From Lactuca virosa (Eukaryota > Streptophyta > Magnoliopsida > Asterales > Asteraceae): 64,000 bases of DNA. The notes beneath the pieces are model-generated. The model was not told the origin of the DNA. It was given only the letters and a program-made list of their open reading frames with translations, and made no database searches. Numbering within the stretch: the first letter of the stretch is position 1; each line of letters starts with the position of its first letter. Shown here piece by piece: positions 1 through 10,793 of the stretch. The DNA lies in NCBI GenBank assembly GCA_928212115.1, contig CAKMRJ010003334.1, forward strand, positions 108,053,037 to 108,117,036, written 5' to 3'. A program made the position numbers and the translations under genes.

Positions 1-467
1 GAAATTAGGATGTGTCCATCCATAATTTCGGCCATAAGGCCCTATTCCAGAAGCTTCCTTGGATAGCTTAAGGCCTAAGCTGTCCATTAGGGTTTAGACT
101 GAAACCCTAGCAGCACCAGTATAAATAGGACCCCAGGGCATCCAATTTTCGGCCACTGAAAACCCTAGGAGTCTTCATAGCCGAAATTGTGCCCAACCTC
201 TCTCCAATATCATCCTCTTGCTTCTTTGGTGTTTGTAAGCCATTAGAGGAGTGACACTTGTGACTCTAAGCTCCAAGACAAGAAGATTCAAGCTATTGTT
301 CAAGAGGTCATCATCTAGATCTGTTTTCTTACGTCAATTTCGAATCATGTATGCTAGGTCTAGGGTTAGAAAGTCTTGGATGAATTGCATGTACAATAGA
401 GAAGCCTAGATCCAAGCTTTAGGGTTTGCATGACGCACATAGATGTTCTTTTGGCTCAAACCCATCA
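1..467 (+). repeat. Copia-1 5' LTR, truncated by window edge
   Basis: Matches 7071-7537 base for base apart from scattered changes, with no length difference. It ends in CCCATCA, directly followed by the primer binding site. A TATA-like box TATAAATA lies at 120-127, about 340 bases before the LTR end, so the promoter and transcript start are probably present even though U3 is cut. Confidence 0.95.
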
Positions 468-468
468 G

Positions 469-480
469 TGGTATCAGAGT
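469..480 (+). promoter_or_regulatory. Copia-1 primer binding site
   Basis: TGGTATCAGAG begins two bases after the LTR end. It matches the complement of the plant initiator tRNA-Met 3' end, the usual primer for copia minus-strand synthesis. The following base differs from the usual C. Confidence 0.9.
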
Positions 481-561
481 CTTGATTGGCTTCTATTGTA
501 TTATTTGTGATTGTGTTTTCATTCTTGCTTTAAAATCGATTTTTGGCCCCCTGACTGACAG

Positions 562-632
562 ACTCGGCGAGTCCCAAAGTGGGCTCGACGAGTAGGATGA
601 ACTCGACGAGTCCATAAGGAGACTCGGCGAGT
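562..632 (+). repeat. Cluster of four ACTCGNCGAGT palindromes in Copia-1 leader
   Basis: Four copies of an 11-bp palindrome lie at 562-572, 583-593 (first base G), 601-611 and 622-632, spaced 21, 18 and 21 bases. The intervening bases are unrelated. The same word is clustered in the G1 LTRs, a different superfamily. Confidence 0.9.
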
Positions 633-1051
633 CGGGACGTCAAACAGAGGGATTCTCGGGATTTCTTGTTGTTTTGCTGAAGGATAATTACCAAAATCAG
701 TTTTGACTAATAAAATCCGAATTTTATTGTTTTATTGTTTATCCTTACCAAAACAAAAGATAATTGCAAATTGTTTGAATAATAAATTCCTTATATGATA
801 ACATTTGATCATTTAAATAATTGATGAATTATCTTGTAACTAAAATTGATTAGGTCAAATTTAGATAATCATTAATTAAATGTTTAATTTTAAATTATTT
901 GCTATTTGATCCTATGTGTTGAAAAGTTCAAAACTTGCCCTCAAGTTTTAAATTTAAATTTTTGATTAAAAGTTTAATTTGAACTATTTAAATTTCAAAC
1001 CCTAGAATTTTACAAGTTTAAAATTCAACCTTATACTTATAATATTATAGG

Positions 1052-1054
<3 letters not shown>

Positions 1055-1116
<62 letters not shown>
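1055..1116. repeat. (TA)n microsatellite in Copia-1 leader
   Basis: About 30 TA units interrupt the untranslated leader. Copia-2 has no such tract at the equivalent place, so it grew after insertion or within this sublineage. Confidence 0.95.
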
Positions 1117-1117
<1 letters not shown>

Positions 1118-1124
1118 CTTAAAT

Positions 1125-1740
1125 GCTAGTCTTACCGTTAGTAGGCCTCATTCACGAAGCCGATCTATAAGGGGGTATAAGGTTATGGCCTATAAAATGG
1201 TCGTTTAATGGGTGTCCACTCTCACCCACCGCTTCCTTGATTGGTGGAGGGTCGTTAGCCGAACGAGTAGGATAGGGCAACCCTTTCCTCACTAAAATTA
1301 TAATGAAATTTAAAAGTAACTAAATGGTTTTACAAAATTCCCCAATCTTAGTTACTTAGGCAAAAGTGAATTGATGCAATTCCATGAAATTACACTTTGT
1401 ACCCTTGCTAAGACGTTAGTGGAGCGTGTGTGGTTAACCGACACTAATTGGGTTCTAAGCAAGGTGGCAAAGGGTGACTCATTGTTTGTCATAGTTCGAT
1501 GGAGCGTGTGTGGTTAACCGGCACATCGAATAGGTTCTGTAACATGAGGGCACCATGTATATTTGCATGGTTATTTCACCCACTTTGTGATCCTCGGCAT
1601 CCCAGTCACAAACTTGAGGGGCATATCGAGATTTAAACATGCCATTGAAAGTTCAATGAATCTCAAAAGATCTAGGAGTTTTCAATACATTTAAAACTTA
1701 GCTTTATGGCGGAAAATTAGTGAATCGTCGTTCACTTACC
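1125..1740 (+). promoter_or_regulatory. Conserved structured leader of Copia-1
   Basis: This untranslated stretch between primer site and gag is strongly conserved in Copia-2 (20817-21420). It contains several inverted repeats: twin hairpins at 1403-1464 and 1478-1548 sharing a loop with GGTTAACC, a hairpin at 1584-1612 with arms TTTGTGA/TCACAAA, and a hairpin at 1719-1736 with arms AGTGAA/TTCACT. Stem sequences differ between the two elements but remain complementary. A role in RNA packaging, dimerization or translation is inference. Confidence 0.7.
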
Positions 1741-1883
1741 TTCAAATTATTTGCTTGCTAGATTACGGCATCCCTCTTCTAATTTGTAAATAATGTTGTT
1801 GGATCCTAGCCCGAATTTCTCATTTAGGTGTTTAATTGGGGATTCATTTCTAATCAAACTTTGTTCTTTTTCCTTTTCAAGAG

Positions 1884-2790
1884 AAGTCGAACGTCAACAA
1901 CAACGCTTCTGGGTCAACTTCCTCTGGCTCGTTCTCACTCATGAACTTGTGTGGGAGAGTGATCTTTGACGGGTCCAATTTCAATGATTGGATCCACAAC
2001 ATTCGAATGGTCACTCGTTACGAGGGAAAAGTATGTCCTCGATGAGAAGCTAAAGGAGTTGACATCAACATGCCTCTGCTGAAGAGATCGCGACCTTTGA
2101 GGCCCACGAGCGTCATGCCACGAAAGTCCATTGCATCATGCTGGCGACTATGACTGCAGAACTCCAGAAGTCCTATGAGGACATGTACCCCTATGAGATG
2201 CATCAAGATCTGTTGGACCGGTATCACCAAAGCGCTAGGCAAGAAAGGTACGAGATCATCACTTCGATGATCACTACCAAAATTGGTAATGGAGAGTCCC
2301 TTACCGCTCATCTTCAAAAGATGCAAAGATATTTCGATCACCTGCTAAATTTGAATGTGAACTTTGATGAAGAGATGGAAATTGATATCATCCTTCATTC
2401 CTTGATCCTTGTTATAGCCAGTTCCTCATGACCTACCACATGAACAAGGAGGAGGTCTCTTTGAGCAAGCTTCAGGGCTTGTTGAGGACTGTTGAGAGCA
2501 ACCTCAAAGACAAATCTGTTGCATCAACTCCAACTCCTGCTGCTGCCCCAGTCTTGGCAATTGGGCAAGGAAAGGGAAAGAAGAGGAAGGCTCCCTCAAA
2601 GAGTCACCATAAGGGAAAGTCCTAAAATGGCTCCTCTTCTAGTGGAACCAAGGTTGGTCCTGCTAAACCCAACTCCAACCCCAAGGAGGCAGAGTGCCAC
2701 CACTGCCACGAAATAGGGCATTGGAAATGAAGCTGCCCGAAATATCTGCAAGACATCAAGGATGGAAAGATCAAGCCGTCCTACGCAGGT
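1884..2790 (+). pseudogene. Copia-1 gag (nucleocapsid/capsid) pseudogene
   Basis: Gag forms the virus-like particle and binds the element RNA. The stretch aligns in order with the Copia-2 gag at 21566, with shared wording such as NFNDWI and the MQRYFDHL segment. Breaks seen: the start codon position reads AAG, a frameshift lies near 2027, another near 2410-2430, and the CCHC zinc knuckle (Cys codons at 2695, 2704 and 2734, His at 2719) contains a TGA at 2728-2730. The longest open pieces are 2138-2431 and 2428-2625. It cannot make a full Gag. Confidence 0.9.
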
Positions 2791-3948
2791 ATTTACACTA
2801 TTAAATCTAATGATTCATCACATGCTATTTCTTGGGTTCTTGATACAGGATGTGGTTTTCACATTTGTTCTGATTTGCAGGGCCTAAGAAGAAATAGGGA
2901 TGTGGAGCATGGGAAGATAAATTTGATCATGGGGAACAGAAGATCGTCGCCTGTCACCAAGATCGGAGTTTACTCTTTAGTGCTCAGTAGTGGATTAGGA
3001 TTAGATTTAAATAATTGTTGCTATTCGCCAGATATGGCAAGAAACATCATTTCATTTCATGGTTTGTATAGAAAGGGTTTTAGATATTCATTTGATAATG
3101 AAAAGAGTTCTATTAATGGTTATCTTAATGGTGTTTTCTATTTTGAAGCATTGCCTTGTAATGGAATATATGAAACTGTGATGGTTGTAGACAATTTAGG
3201 AAATGATGTGTTGTGTATTGATTCTTCCAATGATTTGGATAAAGCATGCTTGTGGCATTGTCGTCTTGGACATGTCAACAAGAAACGCATAGCCCAACTC
3301 CAAAAGGATGGAGTGTTGGAGTCATTCGACCTTAGGGACGATGACGTGTGCGAGTCTTGTTTACTTGGAAAGATGACCAAGTCACCCTTCACTGGCACTT
3401 GTGCGAGGGGTGAGGGTTTATTGGATCTCATACATACAGATGTATGTGGACCCTTTAGATCTACCACAAGGGATGCGTGCCACTTCTATGTGACTTTTAC
3501 CGATGATTATAGCAGATATGGCTATATCTACTTAATCAGGCATAAGTCAGAAACCTTTGAAAAGTTCAAAGAGTTCAAGCAAGAAGTGAAGAATCAGTTA
3601 GGCAGGAAAATCAAGATGCTTCGATCTGATCGAGGTGGAGAGTACCTAAGTCTTGAATTCCATGGCTACCTCAAAGAATGCGGAATCGTTTCGCAATTGA
3701 CACCACCAGGACACCGCAGTTGAATGGTGTGGCTGAGAGGGCGTAATCGACCCTTGCTAGACATGGTTCGTTCCATGATGAGTCGTGCTTTGCTACCTAT
3801 CTCATTCTGGGGGTATGCCTTAGAGACTGCCGCCCATATCCTTAACTTAGTCCCTACGAAGAAGGTTGCCAAAACACCTCACGAGATGTGGACAGGGAAA
3901 GCTCCCTCGTTGGCACACATCAAGGTTTGGGTTGCGAGGCTTTCGTAA
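2791..3948 (+). pseudogene. Copia-1 protease-integrase pseudogene
   Basis: The protease active-site triad Asp-Thr-Gly is intact at 2842-2850. The open stretch 2875-3723 covers the pre-integrase HHCC region (HCRLGH and CESCLLGK) and the integrase core, with the first two catalytic aspartates in HTDVCGP and RSDRGGEY. A frameshift near 3720 moves the rest, including the region of the third acidic residue, into the frame of 3724-3948. A further shift near 3930 ends that. Integrase would normally insert the cDNA; this one is inactive. Confidence 0.9.
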
Positions 3949-3981
3949 GACGAGAGACTCACGACAAGCTCGAACCTCGTA

Positions 3982-5281
3982 GTGAGATGTATTTTCATCG
4001 GCTACCAACAGAAGTCCTTGGGATATCTCTTCTATAGACCGAGTGACAATGTTGTCTTCGTTGTGAGGAGAGGAGTTTTCCGAGAGCGAGAACTCATAAG
4101 CCAAAGGGACAGTGGGAGGCAAATCGATCTTGAAGAGATTCAGGAGTCAAGCGATGAAGGAACCTCCAACACTGGCGCTCAACCCGAGGAAGAAACTCCG
4201 GTTGAACCGATTGACGAGTCCTTACCTCTTAGACGTTCCAGTAGAGTTAGTGTTCCGCCCGTGTTGTATGGTTTTCATATAATGAGTGAGGGTGATACGT
4301 TCATTAGTGATAGTACACTAGTGAATTTGGACGAACCTAACAGCTACAAGGAAACCATGGCAGGCCCGGAGTCTGCAAAATGGAAGGAGGCTATGGACAG
4401 CGAGATTCAGTCCATTTATGACAACCAAGTTTGGAATTTGGTTGACAATGTACCAGGTCGTAAGACGGTCGGGTGCAAATGGATCTTCAAGAAGAAGACC
4501 GACATGGATGAGAATGTACACACCTATAAGGCGCGATTGGTTGCGAAGGGTTTCACTCAAACTCCCGGAGTTGACTATGATGAAACCTTCTCACCAGTTG
4601 CGAAGATAAAGTCTATCAGGGTGATGCTAGCCATTGCTGCATTTCATGACTATGAAATATGGCAGATGGATGTCAAAACCACTTTCCTTAACGGGAAGTT
4701 AGCTGAGGATGTTTACATGGCTCAGCCAGATGTTTTTGTCAATACGAAGCATCCCAATAGAGTGTGCAAGCTTGAGAAGTCCATCTATGGACTAAAACAA
4801 GCATCTCGCAGATGGAATCTTTGTTTCGATGAGAAAGTCAAAGAGTTTGGTTTCTGCGAAGCGAGATGAATCATGTGTATATGTCAAAGCCAGTGGGAGT
4901 ATAGTAAGCTTCCTCGTATTGTATGTCGATGACATACTACTCATAGGAAACGACATCCCAACCCTGAAGGAAGTTAAATCCTGGCTTGGGAAGTGCTTCG
5001 CTATGAAGGACCTCGGAGAGGCTGCCTATATTCTGGGAATAAGGATAGTGAGAAACAGAAGTAAGAAACTAATAGGACTTAGTCAGAATACTTATTTGGA
5101 CAAGGTACTAAAACGTTTTAGTATGGAGAATTCAAAGAAGGGGGAGTTACCAATCCAAAGTAATGCCAAATTAAGTAAGACTCAAAGCCCGAGTACTGAA
5201 GTCGAAATAGCAGAAATGAGCGAGTACCATACGCTTCCGCAGTGGCTCGATTATGTATGCTATGACTTGTACTCGCCCTGA
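3982..5281 (+). pseudogene. Copia-1 reverse transcriptase pseudogene
   Basis: The first open part (3982-4869) starts in the integrase C-terminal region and enters the RT with GCKWIFKKK and KARLVAKGFTQ. A frameshift near 4855 leads into 4829-5281, which carries the catalytic YVDD motif at 4922-4933. Protein identity to Copia-2 RT is high throughout. The frame closes near 5220-5281, before RNase H. Confidence 0.92.
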
Positions 5282-5906
5282 TGTGGCCTTCGCTTTGAGC
5301 ATGGTCAGCAGATATCAAGGGAACCCTGGCAAAGCAATTGGACCGCAGTCAAGAATATTCTTAAGTACCTTCGGAGGACCAAGGAATGGTTTCTAGTCCT
5401 CGGTGGGAGTGATGACTTAAGGGTGCGGGTATAGTGACGCCAGTTTTCAGACCGACAGAGACAACTACCGTTCGTAGTCGAGCTGGGTCTTTACTCTGAA
5501 TGGAGGAGCAGTGACTTGAAAAAGTTCCAAGCAGGAGATTGTAGTTGATCCAACGTGCGAATCAGAGTATATAGCGGCGAGCGAAGCGTCAAAGGAGACA
5601 ATATGGTTGAAGAACTTCATTGGAGACCTTGGAGTTGTGCCAGCCATAAAGGAGCCCATGGAAATTTCTGTGGTAATGAAGGAGCGGTTGCCTTGACCAA
5701 GGAACCGGAGGGATCATGGCAGATCTCGACATATCGACAGAAAATATCACTTTATTCGACATCGGGTGGAAGAAGGACTCCTCGTACTGAAGAGGGTATC
5801 GTCGGAAGATAACCCAGCAGATCCCCTTATGAAGGGACTGAGTAGGGTTAAGCACTTGCAGCACGCTAGGAGCATCGGACTGAAGGACGATATTAGTTTA
5901 GATTAG
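5282..5906 (+). pseudogene. Copia-1 RNase H pseudogene
   Basis: Recognised by alignment with the intact RNase H of Copia-2. Matching words appear in changing frames, with several small indels between 5300 and 5820. The final residues (SIGLKDDIS) are back in frame before the TAG at 5904-5906. RNase H would remove RNA from the RNA-DNA hybrid. Confidence 0.85.
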
Positions 5907-6740
5907 ATAGTTTAGAAACGTGAAATAGATAAATGTAATTGACATTTGATGATAAAATAAAAGAGTATTATTTATAAGTAAAGTACTGTCTTATGTTAAT
6001 TATTTACCTATTGTTTCATTTTGCATGTTTTGACTTCCTGAGTAATAAGATTGTTCGAATGTTCCACAGCCACTCATACTTTGGGAGTGGGTATGAAAGA
6101 AGATTGTCATGAATTGGTGTGTAGATTGTCTAAAGTGTATTAGACATAGCAAAGGTTGCTGCAACATTCATGAGTGTTTATGAGTTTGATTTAAGCATTG
6201 GATTAGACTCGCGCTTGTTGGAATCACTTCATGGAATTTATCACGAGTGATCGCAAGACGATAATATCATATGGTCTTAAAACCTAGATATATGGTTTAT
6301 TGTTTGCAAGTTGGCTGTGCATTGATAATGCGTAAACGCATCAGTAACTTGATGTTATAAAACGCATTGTTGTGTATGATTTGATTTATGAATGGTAAAT
6401 GCATATAAGTCGAAGTTTATCTGTTCCTTTTATCCTAAGAGGGTAAAAGCGATATCAGGGCCCCTCGATGATTTTGTTTGACTTATGTGTCGGGCCTGGT
6501 TAGGACAGAATTGATGTGTTCAATTAAGTTCTATGTCAGACGAATCAGAGATCGAGAAACAAACTGCTGGACAATAAGTATGACTATGGTCCAAGTAATT
6601 GTCCATGTGATATCTAGAACGGAGGACTATACGATCCCTTATCTAAAGGACAGGTTACTGATATGATCAAAGTTCGAGAGCGTCTTTGAGAGCTACGATT
6701 ACTAATCAGATTGTATTTATATTTATAGTTACTAGACTTA
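5907..6740 (+). other. Copia-1 3' untranslated tail
   Basis: No gene. This ~830-base tail between RNase H and the polypurine tract has a counterpart in Copia-2 (25613-26470). Shared patches include a segment beginning GGCCCCTCGATGATTT and the run-up to the LTR. Confidence 0.8.
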
Positions 6741-6754
6741 TCCAAGTGGGAGAC
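6741..6754 (+). promoter_or_regulatory. Copia-1 polypurine tract
   Basis: TCCAAGTGGGAGAC lies immediately before the 3' LTR, the position of the plus-strand primer. The same purine run precedes both Copia-2 LTRs. Confidence 0.85.
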
Positions 6755-7537
6755 TATTGGATTAGTGTCTAAGCCCGTAACTATATTTGGTAAGTACTTG
6801 ACCCGGTTGTCCATGGTCCTTTTGGATTGCCTTCACCAAAAGCAACTTGACAGAGTGATTTATGAATAGAGAGGTAGATATGGTTTATTAATATATTATA
6901 TGAATAATATATTAAAAGAGAAATCATATAATTAAATTAATATTAGACAAGAATTAATTACGAAATTAATTTTGTGGCTAAAAGGCATTAATTTAATACC
7001 GGGGACTTAAACTGTCAAATGTGTGATAGTTGAGTATTGGGATGAGGAGCCTCTTGGACTAAGCATGGACGAAATTAGGATGTGTCCATCCATAATTTCG
7101 GCCATAAGGCCCTATTCCATAAGCTTCCTTGGATAGCTTAAGGCCTAAGTTGTCCATTAGGGTTTAGACTGAAACCCTAGCAGCACCAGTATAAATAGGA
7201 CCCCGGGGCATCCAATTTTCGGCCACTAAAAACCCTAGGAGTCTTCATAGCCGAAGTTGTGCCCAACCTCTCTCCAATATCATCCTCTTGCTTCTTTGGT
7301 GTTTGTAAGCCATTAGAGGAGTGACACTTGTGAATCTAAGCTCCAAGACAAGAAGATTCAAGCTATTGTTCAAGAGGTAATCATCTAGATCTGTTTTCTT
7401 ATGTCAATTTTGAATCATGTATGCTAGGTCTAGGGTTAGAAAGTCTTAGATGAATTGCATGTACAATAGAGAAGCCTAGATCCAAGCTTTAGGGTTTGCA
7501 TGAGCATATAGGATGTTATTTTGGCTAAAACCCATCA
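6755..7537 (+). repeat. Copia-1 3' LTR, complete, 783 bp
   Basis: Starts TATTGG where the related family has TGTTGG, so the terminal TG has mutated, and ends CCCATCA. The TATA box is at 7190-7197. The last 467 bases match window positions 1-467. It abuts the interrupted Copia-3 integrase. Confidence 0.93.
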
Positions 7538-8595
7538 AGAGTATGACGGGCATTTTTTATATAATTTGTGAAAGGAAGTGTCATTTTTAGAGCTGTAGAA
7601 GCAAGAATGTTGAGAAGATGGGTAGCTATGTGAAGAGCTTCAACCCAATAGGTGGGTGGAAGATGGTTTTGAAAAAGAAGGGTTTGCATCATATTGTTCA
7701 AGGTAAGAAGCATGTGTTCTGGTTTACCGTTTTGTTGAGATGTGTAAGGACACGAAAAATGCATATGAATGCCATGAGTGTCATAAAGTTGGTGAAAATG
7801 GATGTTATCATATTCTTTTCCATTGTCACATTGAAAAGTTTTAATATCCGTTTGGAATTGATTTTGTATGTAAGCTCGAAAATAAAGAAACTTGGCAAAA
7901 ACATCATATTTCTTTCTAATAGGGTACACCCACACAAAAAGCGAAAATTGATCAAGGAAAATAACATAATATCTTATTCCACTATGACTCTCTAAAGGAT
8001 AGGTCCATACATCGGAATGAACAACTTGAAAAGGAAATAAAGCATCAAAAGAAGATAAATGAAAAGATAAACGAGTATGTTTGCCAAGTTGACATGCATG
8101 ACACAAAGACCGATAATCCCTTTTATTACACGAAATTGAATTACAATAAATAAGATGCTTGAAAATTGGTTAACCGGTATGACCAAGTCTTTAAAGCCAT
8201 AAAGAGGGGTTGATAGAGATAAAGGCTTGTGGAGATTTTTTGGTAACCGGATAGAGATCGGCCGTGCTATCTCATCGGGGGAGCATTCGCTTGGTCAGAA
8301 AATCCTTCACAAAAAAAACCAAATTCGTCAAATTCAATGGAACATTTATTATTACGGGTGAAACATTGAACATGCACAAGGTTTTTGATAATATGAGAGG
8401 TAATAATGACGTTTTTAAGGTAATGAGGTTGAAAAGGGTTATGAGAAAGACTTGTATAACCCACTTTACTGACTGGAATATGAGATCTGTCCCTGACTAA
8501 AACCGATAAATTTGAATTATTGCACTAATTTTTAAAGGACTTAAGAGTACGTGAGTCGGTGTTAAGATGCACAGTAGCCCCGGTGTCCATGTACT
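7538..8595 (-). pseudogene. Copia-3 protease-integrase pseudogene
   Basis: On the minus strand the protease signature DTGATVHL is readable near 8572-8595. It is followed in broken frames by the pre-integrase region, with CHACQLGKH near 8090. The open frame below 8106 holds the integrase core, with the first Asp in HSDVW and the second in CDNGKEY. Stops occur near 8500 and 8250. The frame is truncated at 7538 by Copia-1. Confidence 0.85.
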
Positions 8596-9860
8596 AATCC
8601 GTATTACCTGGGTCTTGGAGGCTCATGGTGCTAAAAGCTTGAGGCAATGTAGTGGGATGATCACTTGGATATTGAAAAAATTGCATGTTGTTGGGCTGTC
8701 CACATACAAAGGCTTGTTGTTGGGCTGATGGCAAATTGGTCCATTGATGATGTTGTTGTTTTGACATGGGCCAGAAGGTGCTGAAGTAGGCCATTGGGTC
8801 GTTTTCTGCAGAAATTGATGGGGGGAGAGAGCAGCCCACGAGACTGTTATTGTAAAGGAAACGTCATGACTAGCCAAGGGAGAAACCCTCCCCAATTATT
8901 TTGATTGTGTGAAAATTGATTGCTGCCATCACGTCCCTGTCGACCACCACTTCTGCTACCGTATCGACTCCCCTTCTGCCACCACAAGAATTTTGACCAC
9001 CACTACGTCCGACAGAGATGCTATTTCCACGAGAACTTGGGCAATTTTGGTGCTCGATTTTAAGAACAGTAGCGGAGGATGCATAGTCTTGATGTGTAGC
9101 TTGAGCAATACGACTGTGAGACTTTTGAAGGACTTGTTCTTCAAGAGTTAGAATTGATCTCATTTGAAGAAAGGTTGGAAATGGAGTGGAGTATATGATG
9201 TTGGGTTTAACGTAGGCATATTTCTCAGAGAGGCCATTGAGCGCATATGTGACAAGATGGCGATCAGATACCAGGGCTTTGATATTAGCAAGGAGATCAA
9301 CGATTGCCTTGGATGCAATTACAGTACTCCATGATGATCAAGTCTCCAAGTTGGATGTTTATTAGCTCATCGTCCAGTTCAATGGCCTTGTTTTATTTAT
9401 TTTTGTGAAACGGATCCTCAATTGATTTCCAAACATTCGCAGCAGTAGCATCGGTGGTGATGATGGATTGAAGAACGGTTTGAGTAAGGGATCCATAGAG
9501 CCATTGTTTGACGATGTTGTCAACAGTTACCCATTCTGTATCATTAGGTAAGTTATTGGAGCCATCTAGATGATTGTAAACGTTGTAGCCAAGACAATCA
9601 ATTTTAAAAAGTTCCTTCTATGCATCATAACTCAGTTGATTCATGTCCAAAAGAAGAGGGACATACGATTTAATATTGGTGATCCCATCCATTTTATATG
9701 TGGGTTGAGGATTAGAAGAACCAGAACATTTGTCTTTGTCATAAGTGATCATGGTGAAAAGGCTTGGAGAAGAACAACAAGCAGAGAGGTTGAACGGGAA
9801 GAGGGAGAAGGCGGTGAAGAAATATGTTATGGTAGGATTGGCTAGGGTTGACAGTATTAG
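8596..9860 (-). pseudogene. Copia-3 gag pseudogene
   Basis: Read on the minus strand, 9620-9380 gives a copia Gag-like segment (FKIDCLGYNVYNHLDG, then WVTVDNIVKQWLYGS). The more C-terminal part at 9163-8600 is rich in Asn, Gln and Pro. Frames are broken by stops at several places. Identification rests on order (LTR, primer site, gag, protease) and on those segments. Confidence 0.75.
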
Positions 9861-9870
9861 CCTGATACCA
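9861..9870 (-). promoter_or_regulatory. Copia-3 primer binding site
   Basis: The minus strand reads TGGTATCAGG directly after the LTR end, matching the start of the initiator-Met complementary site. Confidence 0.8.
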
Positions 9871-10016
9871 TGTTACAATCAGTATTTTCCCATAACTTGT
9901 ATATTCCTTCTCATTGAAAAATACACTAAAAATACAAATTGGTTGAATACAAATAGAATTGGGCTATACACATAAAAACATACATGGGCTAATCCAATAC
10001 AAATATACGACTAACA
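9871..10016 (-). repeat. Copia-3 5' LTR, 146 bp
   Basis: Bounded by TGTTA and TAACA inverted ends, with the primer site adjoining the left end. Only this copy is in the window. Confidence 0.75.
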
Positions 10017-10172
10017 ATAGAAAATGACGAAAATATTAAAAAATATTTTTTTTCATTTTTTTTTTTTGCATTTTAGAACTTTCATTTAATTGTTTTGATC
10101 TCCAAGATGAGTAGCTAAAATTGTATCTCCATGTCTCATAAAATTAACATTGTCCCAAATGAACCTTTACAA

Positions 10173-10255
<83 letters not shown>

Positions 10256-10793
10256 ATAGGTTAACATGTAGAGATTTTTTTCTACATAATAATTAATAAA
10301 GTCATAATATTATTTTTGTAAACAATAAATGACTAGAAAACCATTAACTCTTTATAGAAGAAGACTAAAATTGATAACCATTTATATATTTGGGATTTTT
10401 GCCAAGAATCTTGGTTTTTAATCAATAATTGTTAGAAAAGTCCTTATAACTTTAGCCCATAAATGATAAAACCATGATATTTTTTAACATAAAATGATAC
10501 ATAATTTTATTTTATTACAAACTTAATGTATTAAATTTGTTTGACAATAGATGTTATCTTACTGTTATGTTTTTATATATTTTATGCGTGGCATAGTTTT
10601 TGTCTTATTATAACATCGATTACAAAAAGATAGATGATATTTTCTGTAAGACATATATAATATATAAGTATATAATAATATTACAGTAAGATAAACGGAT
10701 AATATCATATGTCAGAAAAAGATAAACTTGATCGTGTTTTAAACTACCTATCACCACAGTCAAAAGCATCCATCATAATTGTCGTATGGCTTT
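10017..10793. other. AT-rich DNA with a (TA)n tract
   Basis: No gene recognised. It holds a (TA)n run at 10183-10252 and low-complexity AT-rich sequence. Confidence 0.8.

Larger units (their letters stand above)
1..7537 (+). mobile_element. Copia-1, Ty1/copia LTR retrotransposon, degenerate
   Basis: Seen: positions 1-467 repeat at 7071-7537, followed after the first copy by an initiator-tRNA-Met primer site and preceded before the second by a purine-rich tract. The order gag, protease, integrase, reverse transcriptase, RNase H is that of Ty1/copia, and protein wording resembles plant TNT1-like polyproteins. The first ~316 bases of the 5' LTR lie outside the window. The LTRs differ by about a dozen clear substitutions plus one scrambled patch near 433-446, so the copy is not recent. 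Every coding domain is broken. It is inserted into Copia-3, whose integrase frame runs up to the right boundary at 7537/7538. Confidence 0.95.
7538..10016 (-). mobile_element. Copia-3, truncated copia retrotransposon with short LTR
   Basis: On the minus strand the order is a 146-bp LTR, initiator-Met primer site, gag, protease and integrase, cut at 7538 by Copia-1. The reverse transcriptase and second LTR presumably lie beyond Copia-1, outside the window. The very short LTR with TGTTA/TAACA ends fits small-LTR copia lineages; exact lineage is not determined. Confidence 0.85.

Noticed and set aside
469..480. tRNA gene
   Set aside because: The tRNA-like words next to LTRs are only the short primer binding sites; no cloverleaf is present.
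7618..7995. 125-codon plus-strand open frame
   Set aside because: It is the antisense of the Copia-3 integrase, which has clear conserved motifs on the minus strand.
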